Assembly (NCBI RefSeq): GCF_030813595.1
Contig: NZ_JAUSUH010000002.1
Coordinates: 744,001 to 808,000 of the forward strand
Reading direction: 5' to 3'
From: Ancylobacter vacuolatus
GTDB taxonomy: Bacteria > Pseudomonadota > Alphaproteobacteria > Rhizobiales > Xanthobacteraceae
Length of the DNA stretch: 64,000 nucleotides
Part shown: one piece after another, positions 55,020 through 63,444 of the stretch
Position numbering within the stretch: position 1 is the first letter of the stretch
Layout of the letters: every line of letters begins with the position of its first letter
Program-made: the position numbers and the translations under genes
Notes under the pieces: generated by a model
The model's input: only the letters and a program-made list of their open reading frames with translations
Told to the model about the DNA's origin: nothing
The model's database searches: none

Positions 55020-56369
55020 CTACGCCAGCAACTCCTCCAGCGTGTCGACCAGCAGATCGGCATGCGCCGTAGTCACGCAGAGCGGCGGGCGGATCTTCAG
55101 CACATTGCCATAGCGGCCGGCGGCGCCGATGAGGATGCCGTGGTCGCGCAGGCCGTTGATCAGCCCCTTGGCGATATCAGGCGCCGGGCCCTTTTCGGTG
55201 CCGAATTCGATGCCGAGATAGAGCCCGGCCCCGCGCACGGCGGTGATCGGCGCGCGCGCCTGCAGCCGCTTCAGCCGGCCAGTGAGATGCCGGCCGACGC
55301 GGGCGGCATTGGCGATGAGGCCGTCTTCCTCGATCGCTTCCAGCACGGCGAGCCCGGCCGCGCAGGCCGCCGGGCTGCCGGCGAAGGTGTTGAAATAGCC
55401 GAAATCGGCGCAGAAGGCGTCGAGAATGTCCGGCCGGGTGACGAGGCCGGCCATCGGGTAGCCATTGCCCATCGGCTTGCCCATGGTGACGATATCCGGC
55501 ACCACGCCATGGCGGGAAAAGCCCCACATGCCCTCGCCGGTCCGCCCGAAGCCCGGCTGCACCTCGTCGGCGATGAACAGCCCGCCGGCGGCGCGCGTCA
55601 CTTCCACCGCAGCTTTCAGGAAGCCCGGCGGGTCGGCATAGACGCCATCGGAGGAGAAGATGGTGTCGACCAGCAGCCCGGCGAAGCCGATGCCGTCCGC
55701 CTTCAGCGCCGCGATCTCGGCCTTCACCGCGTCGGCGAAGCCCTGCGCGATATCGTTGCCGAACAGCCCCGGGTCGGGGGGCGGCACCATGCGGACATGC
55801 CGCGGCGGCGCGCCGGTCTTGTAGGAGGAGGGTGAGACCTCGGTGACGGTGGCGGTGTTGCCGTGATAGGCGGTACGGGTGACGATGATGCCTTCGCCCC
55901 CGCTCACCTTGCGGGCGAGCCGCAGCGCCAGGTCGTTGCTCTCGCTGCCCGTGCAGGCCAGCACCAGATTGCTCAGCTCGGCCGGGAAGGTGGCGAGCAG
56001 CTTTTCCGCATAGTCATGCGCCACGTCGAACAGATAGCGCGAATGGGTGTTGAACGCGCCGAGCTGCGCCCGCACCGCCTCCACCACCTTGGGGTGGCAA
56101 TGGCCGACGGTGGGGACATTGTTGTAGAAATCGAGATAGGCCCGCCCGTCGGAAGCGTGAATATACGCGCCTTCCGCTCGCACGATGCGCAGCGGCTCGT
56201 CATAGAACAGCACCGAGGCGGCGCCGAAGGCGCGCCGTCGCCGCTCCACCAGCGCCGCGACATCGGGCGCCATCGCGCCCCCCATGCCCGAGAAGGCGTT
56301 GAGCGAGAGGATCTGCAGTTCCTCCTGCTCCGGAATGTCCTGTTTTTTCAAGATGTCCTGTCTCTTCAC
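55020..56369 (-). CDS. Class III PLP-dependent enzyme, probable amino-alcohol-phosphate phospho-lyase
   Basis: 449 residues, fold type I. The PLP Lys298 is in VTMGKPMGNGYPMAGL. IADEVQPGFGRTGEGMWGF with PDIVTMGKP, GSESNDLALRLARK and AYHGNTATVTEVSPSSYK closely parallel the human ETNPPL/PHYKPL (AGXT2L1/2) enzymes, which eliminate phosphate and ammonia from phosphoethanolamine or 5-phosphohydroxylysine. Ordinary transamination remains possible. The GTG start at 56369 overlaps the kinase stop in a GTGA. The first residues contain a small repeat (RQDILKKQDIPEQEE). Confidence 0.85.
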   Translation of the reverse strand: MKRQDILKKQDIPEQEELQILSLNAFSGMGGAMAPDVAALVERRRRAFGAASVLFYDEPLRIVRAEGAYIHASDGRAYLDFYNNVPTVGHCHPKVVEAVRAQLGAFNTHSRYLFDVAHDYAEKLLATFPAELSNLVLACTGSESNDLALRLARKVSGGEGIIVTRTAYHGNTATVTEVSPSSYKTGAPPRHVRMVPPPDPGLFGNDIAQGFADAVKAEIAALKADGIGFAGLLVDTIFSSDGVYADPPGFLKAAVEVTRAAGGLFIADEVQPGFGRTGEGMWGFSRHGVVPDIVTMGKPMGNGYPMAGLVTRPDILDAFCADFGYFNTFAGSPAACAAGLAVLEAIEEDGLIANAARVGRHLTGRLKRLQARAPITAVRGAGLYLGIEFGTEKGPAPDIAKGLINGLRDHGILIGAAGRYGNVLKIRPPLCVTTAHADLLVDTLEELLA

Positions 56370-57418
56370 GAGGCGGCCCTCCCGGCTGCGGCAAGCCGGT
56401 GGCTCCCCTCGCGTTCCGGCACGTCGTAGGTGGCGAGAAATGCGCGGGCGAGTTCGACCGTGCCGTGGGTATAGCCCTCGCCCAGCGCCTGCGCGGTGGG
56501 GGTCTCCGCATGCGAGGCGATCCAGGCGGTGAGCAGCAGCCGGCGCAGCATGATGAACACCGGCAGCAGCGCGCAGTCCTCGTCCGAGAGCGGCGCCACG
56601 GTGCGATAGCCCTCGATCCACGCCGCCTGCAGCGTCGGTATATAGGGCTCGTGCTCACTGAAGCTGATGGCGGAGGCGAAGTCGTAGAGATACCAGCTGA
56701 AGCCGCAATCGTCGAAATCGATCACCGACAGCCGGTCGCCCTCGACCAGCAGGTTGGCGAGCCGCATATCGGCATGGACCAGGCCGAAGCGGTCCTCGCC
56801 GGTGCCGTAGGCCTCCAGCCGGGCACGCAGCACCGCGTCGGTGCGCTCCAGCACGGCGCGGCCCTCGCGGGTGAGGCCGAGCGCGGCGCGCCAGTCGCCC
56901 CACAGCTTCACCGCGCCAAGCATGGCGTCATAGTCCCAGCGCTTGCGGGTGAAGCCTGCCGGGCGCTGCCAGCGTCGGGCGTGCAGATGCAGGCGGGCAT
57001 TGATGGCGCCCAGCTCGCGGTACCAGCGGGCGAGATCATCGCCCTCCGCCGGCTCGCGCCCCGGCAGCAGTTCGAACGCCACCGCGTGCCGCAGCGTGCC
57101 GCCCTCGTCGAGATCGGCGATCAGGCTGCCGTCGCGCTGCGGCACCGGGTCGAGCGTCGCCACCACCCCCTCGCGCCCCAGCGCGGTCAGCCAGGCGAGT
57201 TCGGAGTCGATCTCGTCACGGCTGTGATAGCCCGGCCGGTGGACGCGGAACACCACGTCGCGGCCGCTGGCGGCGTCATGGGCGCGAAAGGTGGCGTTCT
57301 CGGAAATGGTGAGCAGCCGCAGCTCGCTCTCGCCCGACAGCCCCCAGCGCGGCAGGGCGGCGCGCAGCGCGTCCTCGATGCGGGTCAGGAAGGCGTCGTC
57401 ATAGATCGGCTGGGTCAT
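56366..57418 (-). CDS. APH-fold small-molecule kinase (hydroxylysine kinase-like)
   Basis: 350 residues with the aminoglycoside phosphotransferase/choline kinase fold. The catalytic loop is FGLVHADMRLANLLVEG and the metal motif is LSVIDFDDCGFSWYLYDFA. VVFRVHRPGYHSRDEIDSE is the nucleotide-binding part. Such kinases phosphorylate amino alcohols (hydroxylysine kinase AGPHD1, homoserine, choline). Its overlap with the phospho-lyase-like gene supports a two-step kinase/lyase module. It begins 3 bases after the DeoR stop. Confidence 0.87.
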   Translation of the reverse strand: MTQPIYDDAFLTRIEDALRAALPRWGLSGESELRLLTISENATFRAHDAASGRDVVFRVHRPGYHSRDEIDSELAWLTALGREGVVATLDPVPQRDGSLIADLDEGGTLRHAVAFELLPGREPAEGDDLARWYRELGAINARLHLHARRWQRPAGFTRKRWDYDAMLGAVKLWGDWRAALGLTREGRAVLERTDAVLRARLEAYGTGEDRFGLVHADMRLANLLVEGDRLSVIDFDDCGFSWYLYDFASAISFSEHEPYIPTLQAAWIEGYRTVAPLSDEDCALLPVFIMLRRLLLTAWIASHAETPTAQALGEGYTHGTVELARAFLATYDVPEREGSHRLAAAGRAAS

Positions 57419-57421
57419 GGC

Positions 57422-58231
57422 TTACGTCTCGGCAACGGTGATCTCGACCCGCGCCCGGCCGAGCGCGCGCGCCACCGCGCCCTCGGGGGCCCGGTCGGTC
57501 ACCAGGTGCTGGATGTCGGGAATGCGGGCCCAGATGGCGAGCGAGGGCACGTCGAATTTCTGGTGGTCGGAGACGATGATGGTCTGCGCCGCCCGGTTCA
57601 TCATCGCCCGATAGACAAAGGCGGCGTCCGGCTCGGCATCGGCGAGGCCGTCCGTTGTGATGCCTGAAATGCCGAGAATGGCGCGGTTCACATTGTAGTT
57701 CTGCAGGAATTCGCCGGTCTCCACCCCCACCATCATGCCCTCGCGGGCATTGTAGCGGCCCGGGCACATGATGACCTCGATGGTCGGGTTGGCGGACACC
57801 ACGGTTGCCACCGAGAAGGAATGGGTGATGACGGTGAGGTCGCGGCAGGCGGCGGCCATGCGGCGGGCGACATGGGTGGTGGTGGCGCCGGCGCCGATGG
57901 CGATCACCTCCTTCGGCTTGATCAGCTGCACGGTGGCGGCGGCGATCGCCTCGCGCTGCGCCACCATCAGCCCGTGCCGCTCGGTGACGGAGGGCTCGGA
58001 GGCGAAGGGGCGGACCGCGCCGCCATAGGTGCGGTTGATGAGGCCCTTTTCCCCCAGCTCGAACAGGTCGCGCCTTATCGTCTCGGTCGAGACGCCGAGT
58101 TCGGTCGCCAGATCGCCGACGCGCAGCGTCGCCGAGGCCCGCATTTCGGCGAGGATGCGCGCCTGCCGGGCCGCCTTGTCGAGCCGGGGCGGGCGGCGCT
58201 CGGCCCGTGCGAGGCTGTTGGCCCGGCTCAT
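57422..58231 (-). CDS. DeoR/GlpR-family transcriptional regulator
   Basis: 269 residues. The helix-turn-helix is LRVGDLATELGVSTETIRRD (about residues 36-56), with TYGGAV as linker. The ligand domain has IAIGAGATTTHVARRM. It lies inside the transport/kinase operon, overlapping the permease stop by ATGA, so it is co-transcribed with the genes it most likely controls. It differs in sequence from the DeoR at 51024. Confidence 0.93.
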   Translation of the reverse strand: MSRANSLARAERRPPRLDKAARQARILAEMRASATLRVGDLATELGVSTETIRRDLFELGEKGLINRTYGGAVRPFASEPSVTERHGLMVAQREAIAAATVQLIKPKEVIAIGAGATTTHVARRMAAACRDLTVITHSFSVATVVSANPTIEVIMCPGRYNAREGMMVGVETGEFLQNYNVNRAILGISGITTDGLADAEPDAAFVYRAMMNRAAQTIIVSDHQKFDVPSLAIWARIPDIQHLVTDRAPEGAVARALGRARVEITVAET

Positions 58232-59022
58232 GCCGCCGCCCGCCGCCGCAGCAGGAGGCCGATCAGCCCGCCTGCCAGCAGCAGGCACGCCGCCCCCAGC
58301 GTCGCCATGGTGCCGAGCGCCGGCACCATCGGCGTGTAGCCGGCAACCATCTTGGCGTAGAGCCATTCGGGAATCGTCGAGTCGGCGCCGGTCGTGTAGA
58401 GCGAGAGCGGAAAATTGCTCCAGGAGAGCAGGAACGCGAACAGCATACCGGACCAGATGCCCGGCCACAGCAGCGGCAGCGTCACCTCGCGGAAAACCTG
58501 CGTGCGCGAGCAGCCGAGATCATAGGCGGCCTCCTCCAGCGAGGGGTCGAAGCCATACACCTGGATGGCGATGACCAGCGTCACCACGGGCACGATCCAG
58601 ATCATGTGCGCGAACACCGCCGTCATCCAGCTGGTCTGGATGCCCACTGCGTTGAAGCCGAGCAGCATGGCCAGCCCCAGCACCGGCTGGGGAAAGAAGA
58701 TCGGCAGCAGGATGAGCTTCTGGTAGAGCTTGCGCCCCTTCCACTCATAGCGGGCGAAGGCCAGCGCGCCGAACGTGGCGATGACGACGGAGAACACCGT
58801 CACCAAGAGCGCGATCGAGATCGAGGTCTTGACGATCATGCCGATCTCGATCGAATCCAGCGTCTTCTGCCACCATTCGGTCGAGTAGGTTTTGATCGGG
58901 AAGCCGAAATACCGGCTCTTGTTGAAGCTCGCCAGCGCCCCGCAGACGATGGGCAGGTAAATCGCGACGAGGACGAACAGCGTCCAGGTCCAGATGGCGG
59001 CATTGGTGCGCTTGTGGCCCAT
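58228..59022 (-). CDS. PotC-like ABC transporter permease
   Basis: 264 residues, six membrane segments (WTWTLFVLVAIYLPIVCGA, ISIALLVTVFSVVIATFGAL and others). The coupling loop is LEEAAYDLGCSRTQVFREVTLPLLW. It resembles spermidine/putrescine-type permeases. It starts 3 bases after the preceding permease. Confidence 0.92.
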   Translation of the reverse strand: MGHKRTNAAIWTWTLFVLVAIYLPIVCGALASFNKSRYFGFPIKTYSTEWWQKTLDSIEIGMIVKTSISIALLVTVFSVVIATFGALAFARYEWKGRKLYQKLILLPIFFPQPVLGLAMLLGFNAVGIQTSWMTAVFAHMIWIVPVVTLVIAIQVYGFDPSLEEAAYDLGCSRTQVFREVTLPLLWPGIWSGMLFAFLLSWSNFPLSLYTTGADSTIPEWLYAKMVAGYTPMVPALGTMATLGAACLLLAGGLIGLLLRRRAAA

Positions 59023-59025
59023 GGC

Positions 59026-59946
59026 TCAGCGCCTCCCCAGCATGCGGTCGAGGTCCAGCTTCGACAGGGCGAACAAGGTGAGCGCGCCGATGAAGAAGGT
59101 GACCAGCACCGCCAGCGCCGACCCCAGCGGCCAGTTCTGCGAATAGGTGAAGGCGATCTCGATATCGTGCGAGATGACGATGATCGACTGGCCGCCGAGG
59201 ATCTTCGCCTCCGCCGTGGCGCCGATGGCGAGCACGAAGGTGAGCAGCATGCCGATGAGGATGCCCGGCATGGCCAGCGGCAGCTCGATCTCGCGCCAGA
59301 TGAACAGCCGCCCGGCGCCGAGGTCGCGGGCTGCGTCGACGAGGTCGCGCGGCACCAGGGCGAGGCCCAGCGTCATCGGAAACAGCATGAAGGGCAGGTA
59401 GGTGTAGACCATGCCGAACAGGGTGATGCCGGGCGAGTACAGCACCTCCGGCCCGCCGGCGAGGCCGAGCCATTTCAGCGTGCCGTCGAGCACGCCATTC
59501 TTGATGAAGAACAGCACCCAGCCATAGAGCCGCACATTCTCCGAGACGAAGAGCGGGAAGACGAAGAACACGCTGATCAGCGCCGACCAGCGGCCGAAGA
59601 CGAGGTTCAGCCCATAGGCGATGGGATAGGCCACCACGGCGAGGATCGCCACGGTGAGCAGCGCCAGCCCGCAGGACCAGAAGAAGGACAGCCACACCGT
59701 GTTGGTGGTGTCGAACAGGGTGGCGAAATTCGCCAGCGTGAAGCTGGTGAAGACGTCGAAGCTGCGCGGCGTGGCGAAGGCATAGCCGAAGATCGCCACC
59801 AGTGGCGCCAGGAATCCGATGCCGAGCAGCAGCGCGACGGGAAGCGCGCAGCGCGCGCCGACCGAGAGCATGCGGGCGTGGCGCAGCTGGGCGGCGCCTT
59901 CCGGGGCGGCCTCCTGCCGGGGAGGGGCGATGGCGAGGTCGGCCAT
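59026..59946 (-). CDS. PotB-like ABC transporter permease
   Basis: 306 residues. A hydrophilic N-terminus leads into six membrane segments; the coupling loop is LVDAARDLGAGRLFIWREIELPLAM. VFPLFVSENVRLYGWVLFF is a common PotB block. It starts 2 bases after the ATPase stop, indicating coupled translation. Confidence 0.92.
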   Translation of the reverse strand: MADLAIAPPRQEAAPEGAAQLRHARMLSVGARCALPVALLLGIGFLAPLVAIFGYAFATPRSFDVFTSFTLANFATLFDTTNTVWLSFFWSCGLALLTVAILAVVAYPIAYGLNLVFGRWSALISVFFVFPLFVSENVRLYGWVLFFIKNGVLDGTLKWLGLAGGPEVLYSPGITLFGMVYTYLPFMLFPMTLGLALVPRDLVDAARDLGAGRLFIWREIELPLAMPGILIGMLLTFVLAIGATAEAKILGGQSIIVISHDIEIAFTYSQNWPLGSALAVLVTFFIGALTLFALSKLDLDRMLGRR

Positions 59947-59948
59947 GC

Positions 59949-61070
59949 TCAGCTCTCCAGCGTGAAGGCGTCGGCGGCGTCCCAGCCGAGCGTCACCTTG
60001 CGGTCGGCGCTGGCGGGCAGAGCGCGCCCGCGCGACAGCTCGACCAGCATCACCTTGGCCCCGACCCGCACCTGGTACTGGATGCGCGAGCCGAGCGAAT
60101 ATTCATTGTAGACCACGCCCTCCAGCCGGTTGTCGGCGCTCTCGTCGGGGCCGAGAATCCGCATGAATTCGGGCCGCACCACCACGAAGGCCTCGTCCAG
60201 CGTTTTGCCGTCGCGCGGCGGTGCCAGGGTGAACCTGCCGGGCACATCGACGCCCTGCCAGGCGCCGTCCGGCCCGCGCTTCACCTTCAGCGTGTTCACC
60301 TCGCCGACGAACTCGCAGACGAAGCGGTCGACCGGGGCGCCGTAGATTTCCTCCGGCGTGCCGATCTGCACGATCCGCCCGGCGCGCATGACGCCGATGC
60401 GGTCGCTCATCACCATCGCCTCCTCCAGCGAATGGGTGATGTAGATGAAGGTCTTGCCGGTTTCCCGGTGCAGATCCTTCAGCTCCTTCTCCAGCGTCTT
60501 CTTCAGCTTGTAGTCGATGGCCGAGAGCGGCTCGTCGAAGAACAGAACCTCGGGGTCATAGGCCAGCGCCCGGGCGAGTGCGACGCGCTGGCGCTCGCCG
60601 CCGGAGCACTTCATCACGTTCTTGTCGAAGTAGTTTTCCGGCAGGCGGACGACGCGCATCAGTTCCAGCGCGCGGGCCTTGCGGGCGGCCGCATCGACGC
60701 CCTTCACCTTGAGCGGGAAGGCGATGTTCTCGCCGACGCTCTTGTGCGGGAACAGCGCCAGCGACTGGAACACCAGGCAGGTCGGCCGCTTGTTGGGCGG
60801 CACGTCGTTGATGAGCTGGCCATGCAGGGTGATGTTGCCCTCGCTCGGCGTGTCCATGCCGGCGAGCATGCGCAGCAGCGTGGTCTTGCCCGAGCCGGAG
60901 GGGCCGACAATGGTGAGGAATTCGCCCTCGCGCACATCGAGATCGATGGTGTCGACCGCGGTGAAGGCGCCGAAGCTCTTGCGGATGCCGACAAGCTGGA
61001 GGATCGGCTTCGGCGGTTCGGCGCTCTGCGAGGCGGCCGGCGTGGTCTGGAGCATCAGGACTTCCGTCAT
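59949..61070 (-). CDS. PotA-like ABC transporter ATP-binding protein
   Basis: 373 residues. Walker A IVGPSGSGKTTLLRMLAGMD, Q loop LVFQSLALFPHKSVGENIAF, Walker B EVLFFDEPLSAIDYKLK. The signature reads MKCSGGERQRVALARAL instead of LSGGQ, a modest change. A TOBE domain follows (VVRPEFMRILGPDES). ATG 61070 lacks a ribosome site; ATG 61055, behind GGAAG, may be the true start. Confidence 0.92.
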   Translation of the reverse strand: MTEVLMLQTTPAASQSAEPPKPILQLVGIRKSFGAFTAVDTIDLDVREGEFLTIVGPSGSGKTTLLRMLAGMDTPSEGNITLHGQLINDVPPNKRPTCLVFQSLALFPHKSVGENIAFPLKVKGVDAAARKARALELMRVVRLPENYFDKNVMKCSGGERQRVALARALAYDPEVLFFDEPLSAIDYKLKKTLEKELKDLHRETGKTFIYITHSLEEAMVMSDRIGVMRAGRIVQIGTPEEIYGAPVDRFVCEFVGEVNTLKVKRGPDGAWQGVDVPGRFTLAPPRDGKTLDEAFVVVRPEFMRILGPDESADNRLEGVVYNEYSLGSRIQYQVRVGAKVMLVELSRGRALPASADRKVTLGWDAADAFTLES

Positions 61071-61124
61071 GGGCCGGGGCGGGCGGTCGCCGCCGACGGT
61101 GATTGTGGATTGATCGGCCGGCTG

Positions 61125-61229
61125 CGTGCTTCGAGACGCGGGGCTGCGCCCCGCTCCTCAGCATGACGAAGGGTGAGGACCTGCGTCATCCTGAGGTGCC
61201 CGGCGCAGCCGGGCCCCGAAGGACGCAGG
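61125..61229. repeat. Head-to-head pair of GTCATSCTGAGG repeats
   Basis: An inverted copy (61125-61167, ending CTCAGCATGAC) faces a direct copy (61185-61229, GTCATCCTGAGGTGCCCGG...CCCCGAAGGACGCAGG). It matches the pairs near 1898-2080. It lies between the binding-protein gene and the ATPase gene of one transporter. Confidence 0.8.
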
Positions 61230-61240
61230 TCCTCTCCGCT

Positions 61241-62395
61241 TTATCCCCGCAGGCGCTTGGCGGCGTTCATCAGGTCGAGCGCCTTGTCGTAGTCGGGCAC
61301 GATGTCGTACTCGGCCGAGCGGTCCATCTCTTCCTGCAGGCTGTCCCACTGGATCGCGTCCAGCTCGTCCTTGGTGAAGAGGTCGAAGCAGGCCTTGTTG
61401 CCCATCTGCGCCACCGGGTTGAACGTGCCCTCGGCGAAGGCGACCGTGTGGGCGACCTCGGGTCCCTGCACATATTTCAGGAAGTCGAGCGCCAGCGGCG
61501 ACAGGTTCGGGTTGTTCACCGTCGAGGTGATCTCGATCCAGGCGATGCCGCCCTTGCCGCCGGGCAGCGGGCCCCGGAGCGGGGTGATGCCGCGCAGATT
61601 CGGGTGGCCGTCGGCGCGGGCGGGGGAGACGGAATAGGTGCCGCCCGTCATGTGCAGGTCGATCTCGCCCGAGATCAGCGCCTGGTTCATCGAGGCGATG
61701 TCGCCGATCAGCTTGGCGCCCTTGAAGACGCGCTTGGCGGTCTCCTCGAACTTGGCGAACTCGTCCGGGGTGTGGACCTTGAACGGGTCGATGCCGGCGA
61801 TGATGAAGATGTTGAAGACGTTCCAGTCGTCGGATTCGAGAATGCCGTATTTGCCGGCCAGCGCGGGATCGTTGAACAGGTCCCAGCCGGTATCTTCCGC
61901 GGTCTTGCGGGAGACCTTGTCGGTGTTGACCACGAAGCTGTAGGGCCCGAAGCGCTGGGCCATGCCGATCAGCTCGCTGCCATCTTCGCTCATCGCCCAT
62001 TTATAGGGCCATTTGAACTCCGGCATCATCTTGGCGAAGAACGGCTCGAACTCGGCCTTGGGCAGCGGCTTGATCAGCTTTTCGGGCAGCATCACCTTGC
62101 GCGCCCAGGGATTGTTGACGTTGATCAGGTCCCAGGTGTTGATCTCGCCGGCGCGCAGCCGGTTGATCATGGTGGGGTCGTTGGTCAGGCTCTCCGCCTT
62201 CACCGTCGCCCCGGTCTGCGAGCGGAACGGGTCCAGCACCTGGGCGGAATTGTAGCCCTCCCAGCACAGGATGTTCAGCTCCTTCTCGCGCGCCGCGAAC
62301 GCCTTGTTGGCGTTGAACAGCGGACCGGCGGCGGCGAGCGCGCCAAGGCCCGCTCCCATGCCCTGCAAGACCGACCTTCTCGAAATATGCGCCAT
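61241..62395 (-). CDS. PotD-like ABC transporter substrate-binding protein with Tat signal
   Basis: 384 residues. MAHISRRSVLQGMGAGLGAL is a twin-arginine signal (SRRSVLQ), so the protein is probably exported folded. The mature part matches spermidine/putrescine-type binding proteins: LNILCWEGYNSAQVLDPF, WDLINVNNPWARKVMLPEK and GGIAWIEITSTVNNPNLSP. It is the first gene of the transporter-kinase-lyase operon and is divergent from an SDR gene. GAGGGAC precedes ATG 62395. Confidence 0.93.
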   Translation of the reverse strand: MAHISRRSVLQGMGAGLGALAAAGPLFNANKAFAAREKELNILCWEGYNSAQVLDPFRSQTGATVKAESLTNDPTMINRLRAGEINTWDLINVNNPWARKVMLPEKLIKPLPKAEFEPFFAKMMPEFKWPYKWAMSEDGSELIGMAQRFGPYSFVVNTDKVSRKTAEDTGWDLFNDPALAGKYGILESDDWNVFNIFIIAGIDPFKVHTPDEFAKFEETAKRVFKGAKLIGDIASMNQALISGEIDLHMTGGTYSVSPARADGHPNLRGITPLRGPLPGGKGGIAWIEITSTVNNPNLSPLALDFLKYVQGPEVAHTVAFAEGTFNPVAQMGNKACFDLFTKDELDAIQWDSLQEEMDRSAEYDIVPDYDKALDLMNAAKRLRG

Positions 62396-62648
62396 CTCGA
62401 AGTCCCTCTGGATTGTTGGCGCGGAACCTTGGGCGGCCGCGCATTCGTTCGGCATCCGGGTGTGGAGCGGATGTGGGAGACATGTTGGACTGTGTGTGAT
62501 CCTAAACATCTGTATTTGGGCTTTACAACACCAAATTTGCGGCTCAACCTGATGAAAAGGAAGGCAGCCTGTTTTGACGGCATGCCGGCCGCCGGTGGTA
62601 TGGTTTGCCGGGAAACAAACTCCAGAGATCAGTCGGGAATAGCCGCTT

Positions 62649-63428
62649 ATGTTCACGTCGCTTGAAGGCAAGACCGTCATCGTCACCGGGGCCAGCAAGG
62701 GGATCGGGCGCGGCCTCGCGCTGCGCTTCGGCCAGGCCGGGCTCAACGTGCTGGTGGTGAGCCGCGCGCTCGCCGAGGCCGAGAAGGTGGCGGCCGAAAT
62801 CGGCCCCAATGCCTCCGCCTTCGCTGCCGACGTGACCAAGACGGAGGACATGGAAGCGATGGCGCAGGCGGCACTGGACCGCTACGGCGCCATCGACGTG
62901 CTCTGCGCCAATGCCGGCATCTTCCCCGCCGCCAAGCTCGGGGTGATGACAGGCGATGATTTCGACCATGTCATCGGCACCAATCTCAAGGGCACCTTCC
63001 TCACCGTCTCCGCCGTACTGCCGGCGATGAAGGCGGCGAAGAAGGGCCGCATCATCATCACCTCGTCCATCACCGGGCCGATCACCGGCTTTCCCGGCTG
63101 GACCCATTACGGCGCCTCCAAGGCCGGGCAGATGGGCTTCATGCGGACGGCGGCGATCGAGCTGGCGCCGTGGAACATCACGGTCAACGCCGTCATGCCG
63201 GGCAACATCCTCACCGAGGGCATGGAGGGCATGGGCGAGGCCTATATCGCCTCCACCGCCGCCTGCGTGCCGATGAAGAAGCTCGGCAGCGTGTTCGACA
63301 TCGCCAATGCCGCGCTGTTCTTCGCCAGCGAGGAGGCCGGCTACATCACCGGACAGGGCATGGTGATCGATGGCGGCCAGGTGCTGCCGGAATCGCCGAT
63401 GGCGCTGGACGAGATGGGCACGGCCTGA
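62649..63428 (+). CDS. Short-chain dehydrogenase/reductase (FabG-like)
   Basis: 259 residues. VTGASKGIGRGLALRFG binds cofactor, LCANAGIF is the NAG motif, and the catalytic residues lie in ITSSITGPITGF (Ser) and HYGASKAGQMG (Tyr, Lys). Ser-Arg in VVSRALAEAE suggests NADP(H). It shares a 253-base promoter region with the binding-protein gene and could process the aldehyde formed by the lyase (inference). Confidence 0.92.
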   Translation: MFTSLEGKTVIVTGASKGIGRGLALRFGQAGLNVLVVSRALAEAEKVAAEIGPNASAFAADVTKTEDMEAMAQAALDRYGAIDVLCANAGIFPAAKLGVMTGDDFDHVIGTNLKGTFLTVSAVLPAMKAAKKGRIIITSSITGPITGFPGWTHYGASKAGQMGFMRTAAIELAPWNITVNAVMPGNILTEGMEGMGEAYIASTAACVPMKKLGSVFDIANAALFFASEEAGYITGQGMVIDGGQVLPESPMALDEMGTA

Positions 63429-63444
63429 CCCGGCCGGCCCGCGC

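Noticed and set aside
58207-60111. 634-codon plus-strand frame over the permease genes
   Set aside because: It is antisense to two permeases with intact coupling loops and is rich in Gln, Glu, Arg and His, typical of a shadow frame.
62574-62604. Sigma-70-like promoter (TTGACG ... TATGGT) before the SDR at 62649
   Set aside because: The spacing is about 19 bases and the -10 match is weak, so I could not support it as a feature.
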